Both the position numbers and the translations under genes were made by a program. The notes under the pieces are model-generated. The model was not told where the DNA came from. It did not search any database and saw nothing but the letters and a program-made list of their open reading frames with translations. This document shows, one piece after another, positions 32,545 to 32,623 of a DNA stretch of 32,623 bases (position 1 is its first letter; the number at the start of each line of letters is the position of its first letter). The DNA is from Clostridiaceae bacterium (GTDB lineage: Bacteria; Bacillota; Clostridia; UBA1212; DUPL01). Where the stretch lies: NCBI GenBank assembly GCA_012838385.1, contig DUPL01000108.1, forward strand, positions 1 to 32,623, given 5' to 3'.

Positions 32545-32623
32545 TTATACTATATTGATAGGATTATGCAGGTTTTTATTTCTATATTTTTGTTGTATCA
32601 TAATATGTGTTTAATTATTGTGA

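Overview
The window is chromosomal DNA from a low-GC, endospore-forming Gram-positive anaerobe, most likely class Clostridia. Signs are strong AGGAGG ribosome sites, a spoVM micro-gene beside rpmB, the yicC-remA-gmk-rpoZ block also found in Bacillus, a T-box leader on proS, and pyruvate phosphate dikinase. Cell-surface genes suggest a carbohydrate-using clostridium of the Acetivibrio/Ruminiclostridium kind, but the species cannot be named from the sequence. I see no tRNA, rRNA, CRISPR array, insertion sequence or prophage.

Layout. 43-4455: an OmpR-type response regulator, its sensor kinase, a membrane-anchored HtrA protease and endonuclease III, tightly packed on +. 4434-5096 (-): an unrecognised membrane-anchored protein whose 3' end overlaps nth. 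5201-7712: spoVM (+), then rpmB and recG (-). 7870-10704 (+): a UROD-superfamily methyltransferase-like protein, rsmD, coaD and a coiled-coil protein. 10710-13234 (-): a two-gene one-carbon operon (homocysteine methyltransferase fused to methylenetetrahydrofolate reductase, then a free methyltetrahydrofolate-binding domain). 13376-17552 (+): a TetR regulator with two operators, an ABC exporter and a second UROD-like protein. 17637-24563 (+): rsmE, yicC, remA, gmk, rpoZ, glycyl-tRNA synthetase and ppdK. 24612-26647: T-box leader and proS. 26833-29109: a large lipoprotein with two F5/8 type C domains. 29175-29690 (-): Cu/Zn superoxide dismutase family protein. 29810-32318 (+): four overlapping prepilin-like genes. 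The end of the window holds a start-less coding remnant on -.

How the genes work together. Most of the window is housekeeping: envelope stress sensing and proteolysis, DNA repair, ribosome parts and rRNA methylation, CoA and GMP synthesis, RNA polymerase omega, and aminoacyl-tRNA synthetases. Three parts are less ordinary. First, a split methionine-synthase-like operon lacks its cobalamin module, and two UROD-family proteins lie nearby, only one of which keeps the zinc-ligand pattern of corrinoid methyltransferases. Second, a self-regulated TetR/exporter operon has a UROD-like passenger gene. Third, a minor-pilin operon sits behind a palindromic promoter; its last member ends in a segment resembling a chitin/cellulose-binding module, close to a surface lipoprotein with two carbohydrate-binding-type domains.

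Most genes are conserved families recognised with confidence. Promoters, operators and the newer functional ideas are read by eye and are graded accordingly.
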